From Cytophagaceae bacterium (GTDB taxonomy: Bacteria; Bacteroidota; Bacteroidia; Cytophagales; Spirosomataceae): 64,000 nt of DNA. Of this stretch, positions 1 to 9,502 are shown piece after piece; the first letter of the stretch is position 1, and every line of letters starts with the position of its first letter. The position numbers were made by a program, and so were the translations under genes. Below the pieces are notes generated by a model that had not been told where the DNA came from, did not search any database, and was given only the letters and a program-made list of their open reading frames with translations. The stretch covers positions 41,767-105,766 of the forward strand of contig CANFVE010000003.1 of the NCBI GenBank assembly GCA_947450365.1. The letters run 5' to 3'.

Positions 1-267
1 CATGGCAGCATCGTAAATGCGTTCTGAAATTTCTTTTCTCTCGGCTAATAGTTTCGCCTGTTTGGCCAATACCTCCATTTGTTCGTACAATTGGTTCATT
101 TGCCGATCAGTTTGTTGGCGCATCGCTTTCACCGACCTTCCCTTGGTTTTCCCCATATCTTCTGGTTTGATGATGGCTGAACCTGCGGTATGGGCATACG
201 GAAGTAGGCCAGGATTTTGGGCTACTTTTTCAGGATTAATGGGATTTAAAAACGGATCTTCTGACAT
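1..267 (-). CDS. DUF2452 domain protein (3' end cut by window)
   Basis: The minus strand reads from an ATG at 265-267 for 89 open codons to the window edge, so the C-terminus is missing. The N-terminus contains PGLLPYAHTAG followed by a basic stretch (MGKTKGRSVKAM) and a predicted helical/coiled segment rich in Q, E and K ending SERIYDAAM. I recognise this as the DUF2452 family, small conserved Bacteroidota proteins of unknown function that are probably cytoplasmic (no signal peptide or membrane segment is seen). It is divergent from menE. A near-match -7 element (TAATTTCG, reverse complement of 284-291) lies about 17 nt upstream. No function can be stated. The frame is well supported, the family name moderately. 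Confidence 0.65.
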   Translation of the reverse strand, partial: MSEDPFLNPINPEKVAQNPGLLPYAHTAGSAIIKPEDMGKTKGRSVKAMRQQTDRQMNQLYEQMEVLAKQAKLLAERKEISERIYDAAM

Positions 268-304
268 ATACCTAAATAACCCACGAAATTAGAGAATGTT
301 TGGC

Positions 305-312
305 TAATTTTG
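305..312 (+). promoter_or_regulatory. Bacteroidota -7 promoter element for menE
   Basis: TAATTTTG matches TAnnTTTG exactly and ends 16 nt before the menE ATG, the spacing seen at several other genes here. No clear -33 TTTG at the expected distance. Confidence 0.5.
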
Positions 313-328
313 GAAAGATTCTGAAATT

Positions 329-1387
329 ATGCGCTTGTTTTCTCCAAAATCGAATGATTTTCCGATAGGCACTTCTGTCTTCGAGAGGGAAGTCTTTCGT
401 TTTTGTTCCGATTGGAATGAGGGTAAAGTTGAATTCCAATTTCATTCCTCTGGATCTACGGGGGTGCCGAAATCGATCGGGTTGACACGCACCCAATTGA
501 TTTCCTCCGCTGAATTAACGGGTCAATGGCTTTCTCTTGCCCCAAGAGATGTCGCTCTAATGGCTTTACCGGTTCAATACATTGCGGGTGCGATGGTATT
601 GGTCAGGGCTTTGGTGTTGGATTTGGATGTGTTGTTGGTGGAGCCTTGTCAAAATCCTTTGGAACAGGTGCAGGATGTATCTATTCAATTAGCTTCTTTT
701 GTTCCAACTCAATGGGCAACCCTATTGAATTCGAAAGTGGATATTCAAACTATTTTTTCAAAAGCCAAAGGTATTTTAATCGGCGGTGCAAGCATGGATA
801 CGAACCTAGAAAAGACTTCCGTAGCTTTGGATTTACCTATCTTTCATACCTATGGCATGACCGAAACAGTTTCTCATGTGGCTTATCGCGATTTACATTC
901 GGAAAGTCCATATTTTCACTGTTTGCCGGGTGTTGAAATTCAACTAAATACGCAAGGATGTTTAATGGTTCAGGGGCCAATGACGGCAGATCAATGGATT
1001 GAAACGAACGATTTAGTTCATATGGTCGACGCATATACGTTTGAATTTTTAGGCCGAGCTGATCGAGTGATTAATTCAGGTGGAAAAAAAATATTTCCAG
1101 ATTTGGTGGAAAAATGGGTTCGTCGATTTTATGCGCAAAAAAAATGGACCGGTGAAATCTTGCTCGTTGGCCTATCTGATTCATTTTATGGCCAAAAAGC
1201 TATATTATTCACCACGATTGACTTGAGTGAAGATGAAAAAAATCAGTTAATTCATTTTTTAAAAGAGCATTTGGCTTCGGAGGATTGTCCTAAGGCGATT
1301 GTGTATCGGCCGAGGTTTGAACTTCTTGGGAATGGAAAAATAGATGCGTTGAAAACCGTAGCTTTGTATGTAGAAATAACAAAATAA
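329..1387 (+). CDS. menE: o-succinylbenzoate-CoA ligase
   Basis: Acyl-adenylate-forming enzyme that activates o-succinylbenzoate with ATP and CoA in menaquinone biosynthesis (cytoplasmic). The 352-residue product carries the ANL-family signatures in order: P-loop SSGSTGVPK (about 40-48), TYGMTET (174-180), the ribose-binding TND (227-229 region), and GRADRVINSGGKKI (242-255) at the hinge to a short C-terminal domain. It is much shorter than the roughly 450-500 residue MenE of Gram-positives, but this compact length is usual for Bacteroidota MenE. The ATG at 329 follows a TAATTTTG -7 element at 305-312. Its stop overlaps the next ATG by one base, so it probably leads an operon with the unknown gene at 1387 and the aldehyde dehydrogenase. 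No other men genes are in the window; another small ANL ligase is the alternative. Confidence 0.85.
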   Translation: MRLFSPKSNDFPIGTSVFEREVFRFCSDWNEGKVEFQFHSSGSTGVPKSIGLTRTQLISSAELTGQWLSLAPRDVALMALPVQYIAGAMVLVRALVLDLDVLLVEPCQNPLEQVQDVSIQLASFVPTQWATLLNSKVDIQTIFSKAKGILIGGASMDTNLEKTSVALDLPIFHTYGMTETVSHVAYRDLHSESPYFHCLPGVEIQLNTQGCLMVQGPMTADQWIETNDLVHMVDAYTFEFLGRADRVINSGGKKIFPDLVEKWVRRFYAQKKWTGEILLVGLSDSFYGQKAILFTTIDLSEDEKNQLIHFLKEHLASEDCPKAIVYRPRFELLGNGKIDALKTVALYVEITK

Positions 1388-2148
1388 TGTCAAATACCCT
1401 CGAGCAATCATTTACCCTGTTTTACGAAAGTCCCAATAATGTGCCACCTCCCTATCATTTGGAAGCCGTTTTTCGATTTTCTGATTTTTTAAGTCCGAAT
1501 CCAAAGGTATCCGTGGATATTCAATACCTTGACCGTGAAGATTTTACCAAAGAAGAATTGTTGGGTGAAGGCTTAACAGAGGAAAATTCATTTAAATGGG
1601 AAGGAGCGATTTCCTTAGCGTGGAGAAATCGGATGGCTACAAATTTTGAGAAATATAAATCGGGATCTTGTAATCCAAAAGACGCGGAACCCTTTATAAC
1701 GATTGAATTAGCGGATACATCGACTCGGGTGCCACGTTTTCTCGACATGGAAGAAGGTTTAATTCAGGAATTTATGCAGGCGGTTTTTGAAAATGCCGGG
1801 AAGGAATTGCCCTTGTATTTAGGATTTCAGTTTAAAAATGAATTTGATGTATGGAATCGAATTGAGGGAGAAGTTTCCTTTTTTGAATTAAACTATCGCT
1901 ATACGAATTCAAGTGGGCAAATTGAGGTTCTTTCGGATTGGGATAAATTGCAAGAATTAATGAATCTGGTCTTTATAGCCGAATTTCAATCGGATAAGGC
2001 AAAAGAGGATTTGAAGAAAAATGAGGTTTTTGCGGTTTTTCCAGGTGATGGGCGCTGGTACATTGCAGGAGATTCTTTGCGAAAACCTTCGGGAAATAAC
2101 CAATATTTTGATAATTTAGAGGATACACTTCAAACCATATTTTCTTAA
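1387..2148 (+). CDS. Conserved-looking protein of unknown function
   Basis: I do not recognise this 253-residue protein. It is soluble (no signal peptide, no membrane segment), acidic and rich in aromatic residues. It contains YESPNNVPPPYHLE near the N-terminus, a central segment PRFLDMEEGLIQEFMQAV and a C-terminal segment FAVFPGDGRWYIAGD. No catalytic motif is obvious. The start ATG shares one base with the menE stop, and its own stop shares one base with the next ATG, so it is translationally coupled on both sides. That tight placement between menE and an aldehyde dehydrogenase supports a real gene but does not reveal its role. Confidence 0.8.
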   Translation: MSNTLEQSFTLFYESPNNVPPPYHLEAVFRFSDFLSPNPKVSVDIQYLDREDFTKEELLGEGLTEENSFKWEGAISLAWRNRMATNFEKYKSGSCNPKDAEPFITIELADTSTRVPRFLDMEEGLIQEFMQAVFENAGKELPLYLGFQFKNEFDVWNRIEGEVSFFELNYRYTNSSGQIEVLSDWDKLQELMNLVFIAEFQSDKAKEDLKKNEVFAVFPGDGRWYIAGDSLRKPSGNNQYFDNLEDTLQTIFS

Positions 2149-3575
2149 TGATGGAAATTTTGACACAACAAACGGAAGAATTAATCGAAGAGGTTTTATA
2201 CCTTCAAAAATCCTCCTTATTGCGCCTACGGAATAATACGGCTACCGAGCGGATTTTGAAATTAAAATCTATTGAAACCTATATGTTGGACCACAAACAA
2301 GAATTGTTTGACGCCTTATATGCGGATTTCAAAAAACCGAGTTCTGAAGTGATTATCGCTGAAATGCTAGGTGTAAAACGCGAGATTGCCCATGCGAAAT
2401 CAAATTTAGCCTCCTGGATGAAACCACAAAAAGTGGGAACTCCACTCCTTTTGTTGGGAACTCAAGGGCATGTATTGTTTGAGCCCAAGGGAATGTGTTT
2501 GATTATTGCGCCTTGGAATTACCCATTTAATTTGGCTATCAATCCGCTCATACATGCGATTGCCGCTGGTAATGCGGTGATTTTAAAGCCTTCTGAATTG
2601 AGTCCGAATACGTCAGCATATATCAAAAAGATGATTACCCATTTATTTGATAAATCAGAGGTCGCCGTTTTTGAAGGGGATGCGACAGTTTCTACCTATT
2701 TATTAGAGCAACGCTTTGATCATATTTTTTTTACGGGTAGTCCAGCCATCGGTAAAATTGTCATGCGTGCGGCTTCTAAGTTTTTAACCTCAGTAACCTT
2801 AGAATTAGGCGGAAAATCTCCTGCCATCGTAGGACCTGATGTGGATTTGGCCCCTAGTGTTCAAAAAATGGCATGGGGAAAATTTTTAAACAATGGACAG
2901 ACCTGTATCGCACCTGATTATGTTTTTGTGCATGAAAAAGTGGCTTTTTCGTTTATGGAAGCCATGGAAACCACGGTCCAAGCATTTTATAATCAGGAAA
3001 AAAAAGGAATTGTAAAAAGCGAAGATTATGCACGCATTGTAAATGAACGTCATTTTCAACGCATCATGACCTTATTGGAAGATGCTAAATCGAAAGGTGC
3101 TAAAATTGTTTTTGGCGGGGATTTTGATGAAAAGGATTGTTTTATCAGTCCGACTTTGCTGAGTCATTGTACACCGGACATGCAGATTATGCAAGAAGAA
3201 ATTTTTGGCCCTATCCTACCCATGATGACGTACACGTCTGAATCTCAAATCATTGATTATTTACAGGATGAGGAAAAGCCTTTAGCACTGTATGTATTTT
3301 CATCCGATGATGTGTTTACAGCGTATATATTAAATAATACGTCTTCCGGAACCAGTGTGGTTAATGATTGTTTGATTCAATTTGGTCATACTGAATTACC
3401 CTTTGGTGGCGTAAATCATTCTGGCATCGGTAAATCGGGTGGGAAATATGGATTTACGGAATTTTCAAATCAAAAATCGGTGGTTAAACAGCGGACTAAT
3501 TTATTGAAGAATTTTTACCCGCCTTATACATTTAAATCAAAGTGGTTGATCGAACAAGTGTTACGATGGTTCTAA
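2148..3575 (+). CDS. Aldehyde dehydrogenase (class 3-like)
   Basis: NAD(P)-dependent oxidation of an aldehyde to its acid. The 475-residue protein has the whole ALDH fold: PWNYPF (122-127), the substrate/cofactor region KPSE (147-150), FTGS (195-198), the general base Glu219 in LELGGKSP, and the catalytic Cys253 in NNGQTCIAPDY. The short N-terminus, total length and hydrophobic C-terminal tail (ending LIEQVLRWF) resemble class 3 fatty-aldehyde dehydrogenases, which attach to membranes by such a tail. Substrate is inferred only: a long-chain or aromatic aldehyde. Two adjacent Met codons (2148, 2151) could serve as start. The next gene's preferred start overlaps its stop by 10 nt, continuing the operon. 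Confidence 0.85.
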   Translation: MMEILTQQTEELIEEVLYLQKSSLLRLRNNTATERILKLKSIETYMLDHKQELFDALYADFKKPSSEVIIAEMLGVKREIAHAKSNLASWMKPQKVGTPLLLLGTQGHVLFEPKGMCLIIAPWNYPFNLAINPLIHAIAAGNAVILKPSELSPNTSAYIKKMITHLFDKSEVAVFEGDATVSTYLLEQRFDHIFFTGSPAIGKIVMRAASKFLTSVTLELGGKSPAIVGPDVDLAPSVQKMAWGKFLNNGQTCIAPDYVFVHEKVAFSFMEAMETTVQAFYNQEKKGIVKSEDYARIVNERHFQRIMTLLEDAKSKGAKIVFGGDFDEKDCFISPTLLSHCTPDMQIMQEEIFGPILPMMTYTSESQIIDYLQDEEKPLALYVFSSDDVFTAYILNNTSSGTSVVNDCLIQFGHTELPFGGVNHSGIGKSGGKYGFTEFSNQKSVVKQRTNLLKNFYPPYTFKSKWLIEQVLRWF

Positions 3576-6364
3576 GGTTTATTTTTTGTTTGTGTTTATT
3601 GGTTTTACCTGTTTCGTTAAAGGCGCAGGGTTTGTATCCAATCATGGATCAAAATCCAGCCTCATTGGCATGGAAACAAATTTCATTGACCAAAAGCCCC
3701 ATTCGCATCATTTATCCTGCTGGGGCTGATTCTTTGGCGCAAGTAACAGCCAATTATGTAAATCAATATATTCAGCAGGTGGGCGATGGAATGTTAACTT
3801 CTCTACATCCCTGGACTATTTTATTGCAAAACCAAGGTATTGTTAGCAATGGTTTTGTGAGTCTCTATGCCCCTAGGTCAGAATTTCTGAGTACGCCAAG
3901 TCAAGAAGCAGCGCTTCAAGGTACGAATGAGTGGTTAGCGTTGCTGGTTTCACATGAGACTCGGCACATGTACCAAAACGAATTAGGTCGAAAAGGAGTT
4001 GCTTCCTTTTTTCGAACTTTTTGGGGTAGCAATGGGCAGGGTTTATATTCAAATTTAATGATTCCGAATTGGCTGTGGGAAGGAGATGCAGTAGAAACAG
4101 AGACACGTTTAAACGGTTTTGGCCGTTCGCGTATTCCACAATTTCACATGCCTCTGAATGCCTATTTGATGGAATATGGAGTACCGCATTATGCGAAAAT
4201 GATGGGTAAGTCGTATCGAGAATTTGTGCCCAATCATTATGTTTTTGGTCAATTTCTAAGTGCTAAGCTGAATCAAGGATTTGGTAATCAAGTGATTGGA
4301 GACCTTTGGACTCAAAGTCTAAAAAAGCCTAGGGCATTTGCTTTTTCTAATCAAGTGAAGTTGTTAACAGGACTGGGGATTGATGGATGGGCTGCCAATA
4401 TGTTGCAAAAACAATTGGATTCTCTAAGGGCAAATATTTTACCAAATACTAAAACTGTTTCACAGCTAAGTCCTGAAATAAAAAAGTCATATACGACCTA
4501 TGATTATCCCATCTTGATTGGGCCTAATCAGGTAATAGCGATAAAATCAGGGTTTTCTTCCATTCCGAGTTTAGTTTCCATAGAAAATTCGAAAGAAAAA
4601 TTACTTACAGTTTTAGGACCGCTATATCCTAGTGGGATGCTTTCTGCCACGAAACAATTTGTGGTTTGGTCAGAAATCACGTATCATAAGCGTTGGGCTC
4701 AAAAGCAAGGGGCGCGTGTCGTTATGTTAAATCTTTCCACGGGTGAAAAAACGTATATCGATCAAGATCAAAAATGGATTTGTCCGAGTATCAGTCCGGA
4801 TAATGCCTATTTGTCGGTATTAGTCCAAACAGAGGAAGGTACATCCCGTATTTTAATTTTAGATCGAGAATCAAAGGCAATTTTAGCTCAAATTAATCCA
4901 GAACCCGGGTCTCATTTTCTACATCCCAGGATTTCAAAAGAAGGCCGATTGGTCACTGTTGTTTTACAAAATCGGAGCAAAAAGATTGTGATTTATGATT
5001 GGCAAAAACAACAATTGGTGACAGAAAAGTCATTTGGGTCAGAAAATATTGCCTCACCTGTGGTAGCTGATTCCCTTGTGTATTTTAATAGACCCATGAA
5101 TGGCCGTGACCAAATTTCTGCTTGGAATTATGTATCAGGTAGAGAGTATGTGGTTAGTCAATCGAATTATGGAGCATATTCGGCATCAGAATTGAACGGC
5201 CAATTCGTTTTTTCTGATTATACAGCCAAGGGGAATCGAATTGTGTCATCCCAACTTGATTTGTCGCCAATTGCACCCACAAAGACGGTGGTTCAATCCA
5301 ATCATTCAACGTCAGAAGTTTTTGAAACAAAGCCTTACAGTAAATTAAATCTCATCAATATCTATTCTTGGGGGCCATATGTAGGTTCATCAGGTAATAA
5401 ATTGGAATTGAGTGTCCTTTCTAAGAATATCACGAGTACGCTACAGTTGGGGGCCGGTTATCAATGGGATGCGAATGAGAAAACGGGGACTGAATTTATT
5501 CGAGGTTCATATCAGGGTTGGTGGCCTGTGATTGATTTTTCTGCCCAACAAGGTGGTCGGCAAACCCAAATTTACATCGATCGAAAACAACCTTATGATT
5601 CCTTGCGTACGGATCAATGGACTCAACGAAAATTTGACATAGGCATTCGATTACCATTTAATCTGACCCATAGTGCTTTTCAAGAAAATGTTTCTTGGTC
5701 AAGTACATTTAGTTTATTTCAAGTGGATGGGTATGATTTGCCCAAAAGATATCGGTCAGAAGCTTTCGATGGCACATATACCTCAATGACACATTCTTTG
5801 TCATATAATAAAATGTTAAACAAATCCTTATTAGACTTACAATCTAAATGGGGCGTGCAAGCGAATATTTATTGGACTGGAATGCCATTTCAACAATCCT
5901 TGCAAGGAGAATTATTAGCGTTTCAAGCTAAAATGTATTTGCCAGGCCTATTAAAACACCATGGATTTTCAGTTCGCTTCGGTTATCAGAAGGAATTAAA
6001 AGGGAATTATAATTTTTCAAGTCCATTGATTTTTCCAAGGGGCTATGCCTATGAACTTTTTGAAGATATGACGACCTATGCATTGGATTATCGCTTTCCA
6101 ATTACCAATATGGATTTGCATATGGGTCGATATCTGTATTTTACTCGTTTGAAGGGCAATTTATTTGCTGATGGTGGCCGAGGAAATTATACCTCCTATG
6201 GGCAGGTGCAATCACAAGATTTCCAATCAGTTGGTTTTGATTTTTCAAGTCAATTTCACGTCATGCGCTTTTCTCAATCTTTTGAATTAGGCGTTCGAGG
6301 TGTATATAAATCTTTGACTGGTACAATGGAATGGTATCCCTTGGTTTTAGATATTGGGTTTTAA
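3566..6364 (+). CDS. Secreted HExxH peptidase / beta-propeller / beta-barrel protein
   Basis: A large envelope protein (932 residues from the ATG at 3566). That ATG gives a clean signal peptide MVLRFIFCLCLLVLPVSLKA followed by Q; a GTG eight codons upstream (3542) would place charged residues before it and is less likely. Around residues 130-134 lies HETRH, an exact HExxH zinc-protease motif, followed about 45 residues later by WLWEGDAVETE, which fits the third-ligand helix of gluzincins. The middle (roughly 300-600) has TolB/PD40-like beta-propeller repeats (for example SPDNAYLSVL and HPRISKEGRLVTVV). The last 300 residues alternate aromatic strands and end in VLDIGF, typical of a BamA/TamA-like outer-membrane barrel. 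Role inferred: a membrane-anchored surface or periplasmic protease. Stop overlaps the next ATG. Confidence 0.75.
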   Translation: MVLRFIFCLCLLVLPVSLKAQGLYPIMDQNPASLAWKQISLTKSPIRIIYPAGADSLAQVTANYVNQYIQQVGDGMLTSLHPWTILLQNQGIVSNGFVSLYAPRSEFLSTPSQEAALQGTNEWLALLVSHETRHMYQNELGRKGVASFFRTFWGSNGQGLYSNLMIPNWLWEGDAVETETRLNGFGRSRIPQFHMPLNAYLMEYGVPHYAKMMGKSYREFVPNHYVFGQFLSAKLNQGFGNQVIGDLWTQSLKKPRAFAFSNQVKLLTGLGIDGWAANMLQKQLDSLRANILPNTKTVSQLSPEIKKSYTTYDYPILIGPNQVIAIKSGFSSIPSLVSIENSKEKLLTVLGPLYPSGMLSATKQFVVWSEITYHKRWAQKQGARVVMLNLSTGEKTYIDQDQKWICPSISPDNAYLSVLVQTEEGTSRILILDRESKAILAQINPEPGSHFLHPRISKEGRLVTVVLQNRSKKIVIYDWQKQQLVTEKSFGSENIASPVVADSLVYFNRPMNGRDQISAWNYVSGREYVVSQSNYGAYSASELNGQFVFSDYTAKGNRIVSSQLDLSPIAPTKTVVQSNHSTSEVFETKPYSKLNLINIYSWGPYVGSSGNKLELSVLSKNITSTLQLGAGYQWDANEKTGTEFIRGSYQGWWPVIDFSAQQGGRQTQIYIDRKQPYDSLRTDQWTQRKFDIGIRLPFNLTHSAFQENVSWSSTFSLFQVDGYDLPKRYRSEAFDGTYTSMTHSLSYNKMLNKSLLDLQSKWGVQANIYWTGMPFQQSLQGELLAFQAKMYLPGLLKHHGFSVRFGYQKELKGNYNFSSPLIFPRGYAYELFEDMTTYALDYRFPITNMDLHMGRYLYFTRLKGNLFADGGRGNYTSYGQVQSQDFQSVGFDFSSQFHVMRFSQSFELGVRGVYKSLTGTMEWYPLVLDIGF

Positions 6365-7446
6365 TGAAAAATATTGGGATCCTTTTATTGGGCTTTTTTG
6401 CTTTATTTTCCTGTGAGACGAATGTTGATTCAAAAGGAGAAAAAATGCCTCCTGCTACTGCATATTTATCTCAGCAGGACCCAATTAAAGTGATTGCTTT
6501 TTTGAGTCAATTGCTAGAAGATCAACAAAGTGCTTCTTTATATTATTTACGAGCCAAGGCTTATTATGATTTACATGTGTATCAAAAGGCATACGTTGAT
6601 ATAAATAAAGCTATTGAAAATGTTCCGAGCGACTTAGACTATTTATTTCTATCCGCGAAGATTAAATTTAATTTGGAATTGTATCAAGAGGCTTTAAAAG
6701 ATGCCCATGTGGTTGAGTCGGCGAAAAAAGAGAATGTGGATATTTTTCGATTACTCGCTAAAATTCATTTGTTTCTACATCAACCTGCCTTAGTTCATAT
6801 ATATATTCGAAAAGCCCAAATGCTCAAAATGTCCTCAGATGCGAATGTCAGCCTGCAGGCTTTTTCTCGATTGTCCCAACTTGATAGTTTGACCTTTGAA
6901 AAGCGATATTTTACGTTAAATCCTCAGGAGTTGCAGGACCCATTGTTGCATCGATTGAATATCGAAAGTAAATTTTCTTTGATGCCGGCTATTCAATATC
7001 AGGCCTTGGTATTGGCGGAAATTAAAAAGTACCCATTAGATCCGCATTTACTTAGAATTTGGGCAAGGTTTTTGGGTAAAATAGGTAAAAATGCGTTGGC
7101 TGAACAGGTATATAAAAAAGTGGATGAACAATTTATTGATAATTTTCAATTAAAATTAGAATGGGCTCAATTTTATATGAAGGTTCGAAATTATCCTAGC
7201 GCCTTAGGTATTCTATCACAAATTCCTGTAAGTTCATTGGTTTTCAAGGAGGTATTATGGCATAAATCGTTGATTTATGGCTATATGGGTAATAAAGTGG
7301 CAAATTTGTCTGTACTTGATTCTGGAATTCAATTCTTTAATCAGGATATTCGATTTCGAATGTCAAAGGATCGGTTGACAGGTAAGCGAGCGGATTCCTT
7401 ACAGATTCCTTTAGATTCTATACCCGAAGGTCGGCGTGAATTTTGA
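6364..7446 (+). CDS. TPR-repeat lipoprotein
   Basis: The 360-residue product starts with a lipoprotein signal [16 protein letters not shown] followed by Cys17 (lipobox LFSC). The ATG at 6364 shares a base with the preceding stop; a longer in-frame reading from 6331 would spoil the signal peptide. From about residue 45 to 150 there are tetratricopeptide-like helices ([20 protein letters not shown] and [24 protein letters not shown] pairs), with further weaker repeats to the C-terminus ([12 protein letters not shown]). Likely an outer- or inner-membrane-anchored scaffold; the partner is unknown. It is probably co-transcribed with the peptidase/barrel protein upstream and may assist it, which is inference from position only. 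Confidence 0.75.
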   Translation: MKNIGILLLGFFALFSCETNVDSKGEKMPPATAYLSQQDPIKVIAFLSQLLEDQQSASLYYLRAKAYYDLHVYQKAYVDINKAIENVPSDLDYLFLSAKIKFNLELYQEALKDAHVVESAKKENVDIFRLLAKIHLFLHQPALVHIYIRKAQMLKMSSDANVSLQAFSRLSQLDSLTFEKRYFTLNPQELQDPLLHRLNIESKFSLMPAIQYQALVLAEIKKYPLDPHLLRIWARFLGKIGKNALAEQVYKKVDEQFIDNFQLKLEWAQFYMKVRNYPSALGILSQIPVSSLVFKEVLWHKSLIYGYMGNKVANLSVLDSGIQFFNQDIRFRMSKDRLTGKRADSLQIPLDSIPEGRREF

Positions 7447-7457
7447 GCTTAAATTCG

Positions 7458-7465
7458 TACATTTG
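7458..7465 (+). promoter_or_regulatory. Bacteroidota -7 promoter element for thrS
   Basis: TACATTTG, an exact TAnnTTTG, ends 16 nt before the thrS ATG at 7482. It lies downstream of the lipoprotein stop and favours 7482 over any start further upstream. No good -33 element is seen at 19-21 nt. Confidence 0.55.
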
Positions 7466-7481
7466 TGCAAAATTTTTAAGA

Positions 7482-9422
7482 ATGATTAAAATAACTTTTC
7501 CAGACGGTCTGGTTCGTGAATTCGAAGCGGGAATTACAGCGAATGAGATTGCGATGCAAATTTCTGAGGGTTTAGCGCGTAATGTGTTGGCTGTCAAATT
7601 AAATGATGAGGTGGTGGATTCCTCTACGCCTATTTTACAGGATTCAGCCTTGCAATTATTAACGTGGAATGATGCGGAAGGTAAAAAGACGTTTTGGCAT
7701 TCATCCGCGCATTTATTAGCAGAAGCGATTGAGGCGATTTATCCAGGTACTAAGTTTGGGATTGGTCCGGCGATTGAACAGGGATTTTATTATGATATTG
7801 ATTTAGGAGAGCGAGAATTTGGTTCTGAGCAGTTTAAGGCGATTGAGGATAAAATGTTGGAATTAGCTCGATTGAAACAAGACTATCAGCGGAAAGAAGT
7901 ATCTAAATCCGACGCGATTGCTTATTTTAAAGAAAAAGGCGACGAATATAAATTAGAATTATTAGAGGGCCTTTCGGATGGTTCGATTACATTTTACACT
8001 CAGGGAAATTTTACGGATTTATGTAAAGGGCCACATATTCCACAAACGGGATTTATTAAATCGGTGAAGTTGTTAAGTGTGGCAGGAGCTTATTGGCGTG
8101 GAGATGAAAAGCGGAAGCAAATGACTCGGATTTATGCCATTACGTTTCCGAAAGCGAAGGAATTAGAAGAGTATTTAACGCTGTTGGAAGAGGCCAAGCG
8201 TCGGGATCATCGGAAATTAGGCAAGGAATTAGAATTGTTTGCATTTTCGGAGAAAGTGGGGATGGGATTGCCTTTGTGGTTACCTAAAGGGACATTATTG
8301 CGGGAGCGTTTGGAGAATTTTTTGCGTCGGGCCCAAGTTCGTGCCGGCTATTCCCCTGTCATAACGCCTCATATAGCCAGTAAAGAATTGTATGTGACTT
8401 CTGGTCATTATGCGAAATACGGAAAGGATTCGTTTCAGCCGATTCATACTCCGGATGAAGGAGAAGAGTTTTTCTTGAAGCCGATGAATTGTCCGCACCA
8501 TTGTGAGATTTACAAGACAAAACCTCGTAGTTACAAGGATTTACCTTTGCGCTTGGCGGAATTTGGCACGGTATATCGCTATGAGCAATCAGGTGAATTG
8601 CATGGATTGACACGCGTTCGTGGATTTACGCAGGATGATGCACATATATTTTGTCGGCCAGATCAGGTTGAGGATGAATTTATGAAGGTGATTGATTTGG
8701 TGCTTTATGTGTTTAAGGCCTTAGGATTTCATGAATATTCGGCGCAAGTTTCGTTGCGGGATAAGGAGAATCGAGAAAAATACATTGGGAATGATGAAGA
8801 TTGGGACCGTGCAGAAGCGTCGATTATTCGTTCGGCTGAGGCGAAGGGACTCCCAACGGTCATTGAATATGGGGAAGCCGCCTTTTATGGTCCTAAATTG
8901 GATTTTATGGTCCGAGATGCCCTTGGACGGAAATGGCAATTGGGTACGATTCAGGTAGATTATCAATTGCCCCAACGATTTGAATTAGAATATACCGGTT
9001 CTGACAATGCAAAACATCGACCGGTTATGATTCACCGGGCGCCTTTTGGGTCTTTGGAGCGTTTTGTGGCTATTTTGATTGAAAATACGGCTGGAAATTT
9101 CCCATTATGGTTATCCCCGGATCAATTGGCTGTATTGCCTATTTCGGAGAAATACGAGGATTATGCGAACGAAATTTACTTACGTTTGCAGGAAAAGGAT
9201 TTACGAGGATATGTGGATCATCGCGATGAGAAGATTGGCCGAAAAATTCGGGATGCGGAGGTGAGTAAGGTGCCATTTATGATCGTTGTTGGGGATAAGG
9301 AACAGGCCGAAGGGCTAGTTAGTATCCGCAAAAAAGGACAGGGTGATTTGGGATCGATGAGTTTAGATGCTTTTATTACCTTGGCACAAGAGGAAATTGC
9401 GCAATTGACCGTAGATAAGTAA
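7482..9422 (+). CDS. thrS: Threonine--tRNA ligase
   Basis: Class II aminoacyl-tRNA synthetase that charges tRNA-Thr. The 646-residue protein has the full architecture: N-terminal TGS domain ([17 protein letters not shown] onward, about 1-60), the editing/SAD domain with [10 protein letters not shown] and [11 protein letters not shown], the catalytic core with [10 protein letters not shown] (zinc-site Cys and His), motif 2 around [20 protein letters not shown], motif 3 [11 protein letters not shown], and the anticodon-binding domain at the C-terminus. Length is normal for the family. The ATG at 7482 is chosen because it begins the TGS domain and sits 16 nt after a TACATTTG promoter element; an upstream in-frame ATG at 7443 would add 13 unrelated residues. 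It heads the thrS-infC-rpmI-rplT cluster. Confidence 0.97.
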   Translation: MIKITFPDGLVREFEAGITANEIAMQISEGLARNVLAVKLNDEVVDSSTPILQDSALQLLTWNDAEGKKTFWHSSAHLLAEAIEAIYPGTKFGIGPAIEQGFYYDIDLGEREFGSEQFKAIEDKMLELARLKQDYQRKEVSKSDAIAYFKEKGDEYKLELLEGLSDGSITFYTQGNFTDLCKGPHIPQTGFIKSVKLLSVAGAYWRGDEKRKQMTRIYAITFPKAKELEEYLTLLEEAKRRDHRKLGKELELFAFSEKVGMGLPLWLPKGTLLRERLENFLRRAQVRAGYSPVITPHIASKELYVTSGHYAKYGKDSFQPIHTPDEGEEFFLKPMNCPHHCEIYKTKPRSYKDLPLRLAEFGTVYRYEQSGELHGLTRVRGFTQDDAHIFCRPDQVEDEFMKVIDLVLYVFKALGFHEYSAQVSLRDKENREKYIGNDEDWDRAEASIIRSAEAKGLPTVIEYGEAAFYGPKLDFMVRDALGRKWQLGTIQVDYQLPQRFELEYTGSDNAKHRPVMIHRAPFGSLERFVAILIENTAGNFPLWLSPDQLAVLPISEKYEDYANEIYLRLQEKDLRGYVDHRDEKIGRKIRDAEVSKVPFMIVVGDKEQAEGLVSIRKKGQGDLGSMSLDAFITLAQEEIAQLTVDK

Positions 9423-9433
9423 AGCGGTTATTG

Positions 9434-9465
9434 TTTGCAAATCCGTTAAAATAGAGTTAGATTTC
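9434..9465 (+). promoter_or_regulatory. Probable promoter for infC
   Basis: TTTG at 9434-9437, a 20-nt spacer, then TAGATTTC at 9458-9465 (seven of eight matches to TAnnTTTG). It is one of only two places in the window where both the -33 and -7 elements are spaced as expected for the Bacteroidota primary sigma factor. Confidence 0.5.
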
Positions 9466-9502
9466 GAATTGATTGAAAAAATATTAAACCAAAATTATAT
9501 TT

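Noticed and set aside
17..292. Plus-strand 91-codon reading frame at the window start
   Set aside because: It is the antisense of the DUF2452 gene, which has recognisable family residues; the plus-strand translation is cysteine-rich and without any motif.
526..936. 136-codon open frame inside menE
   Set aside because: It is a shifted frame of the intact menE gene; its glycine/cysteine-rich translation has no domain.
3542..3565. GTG start for the HExxH peptidase/barrel protein
   Set aside because: It would put charged residues before the signal peptide and increase overlap with the aldehyde dehydrogenase; ATG at 3566 preferred.
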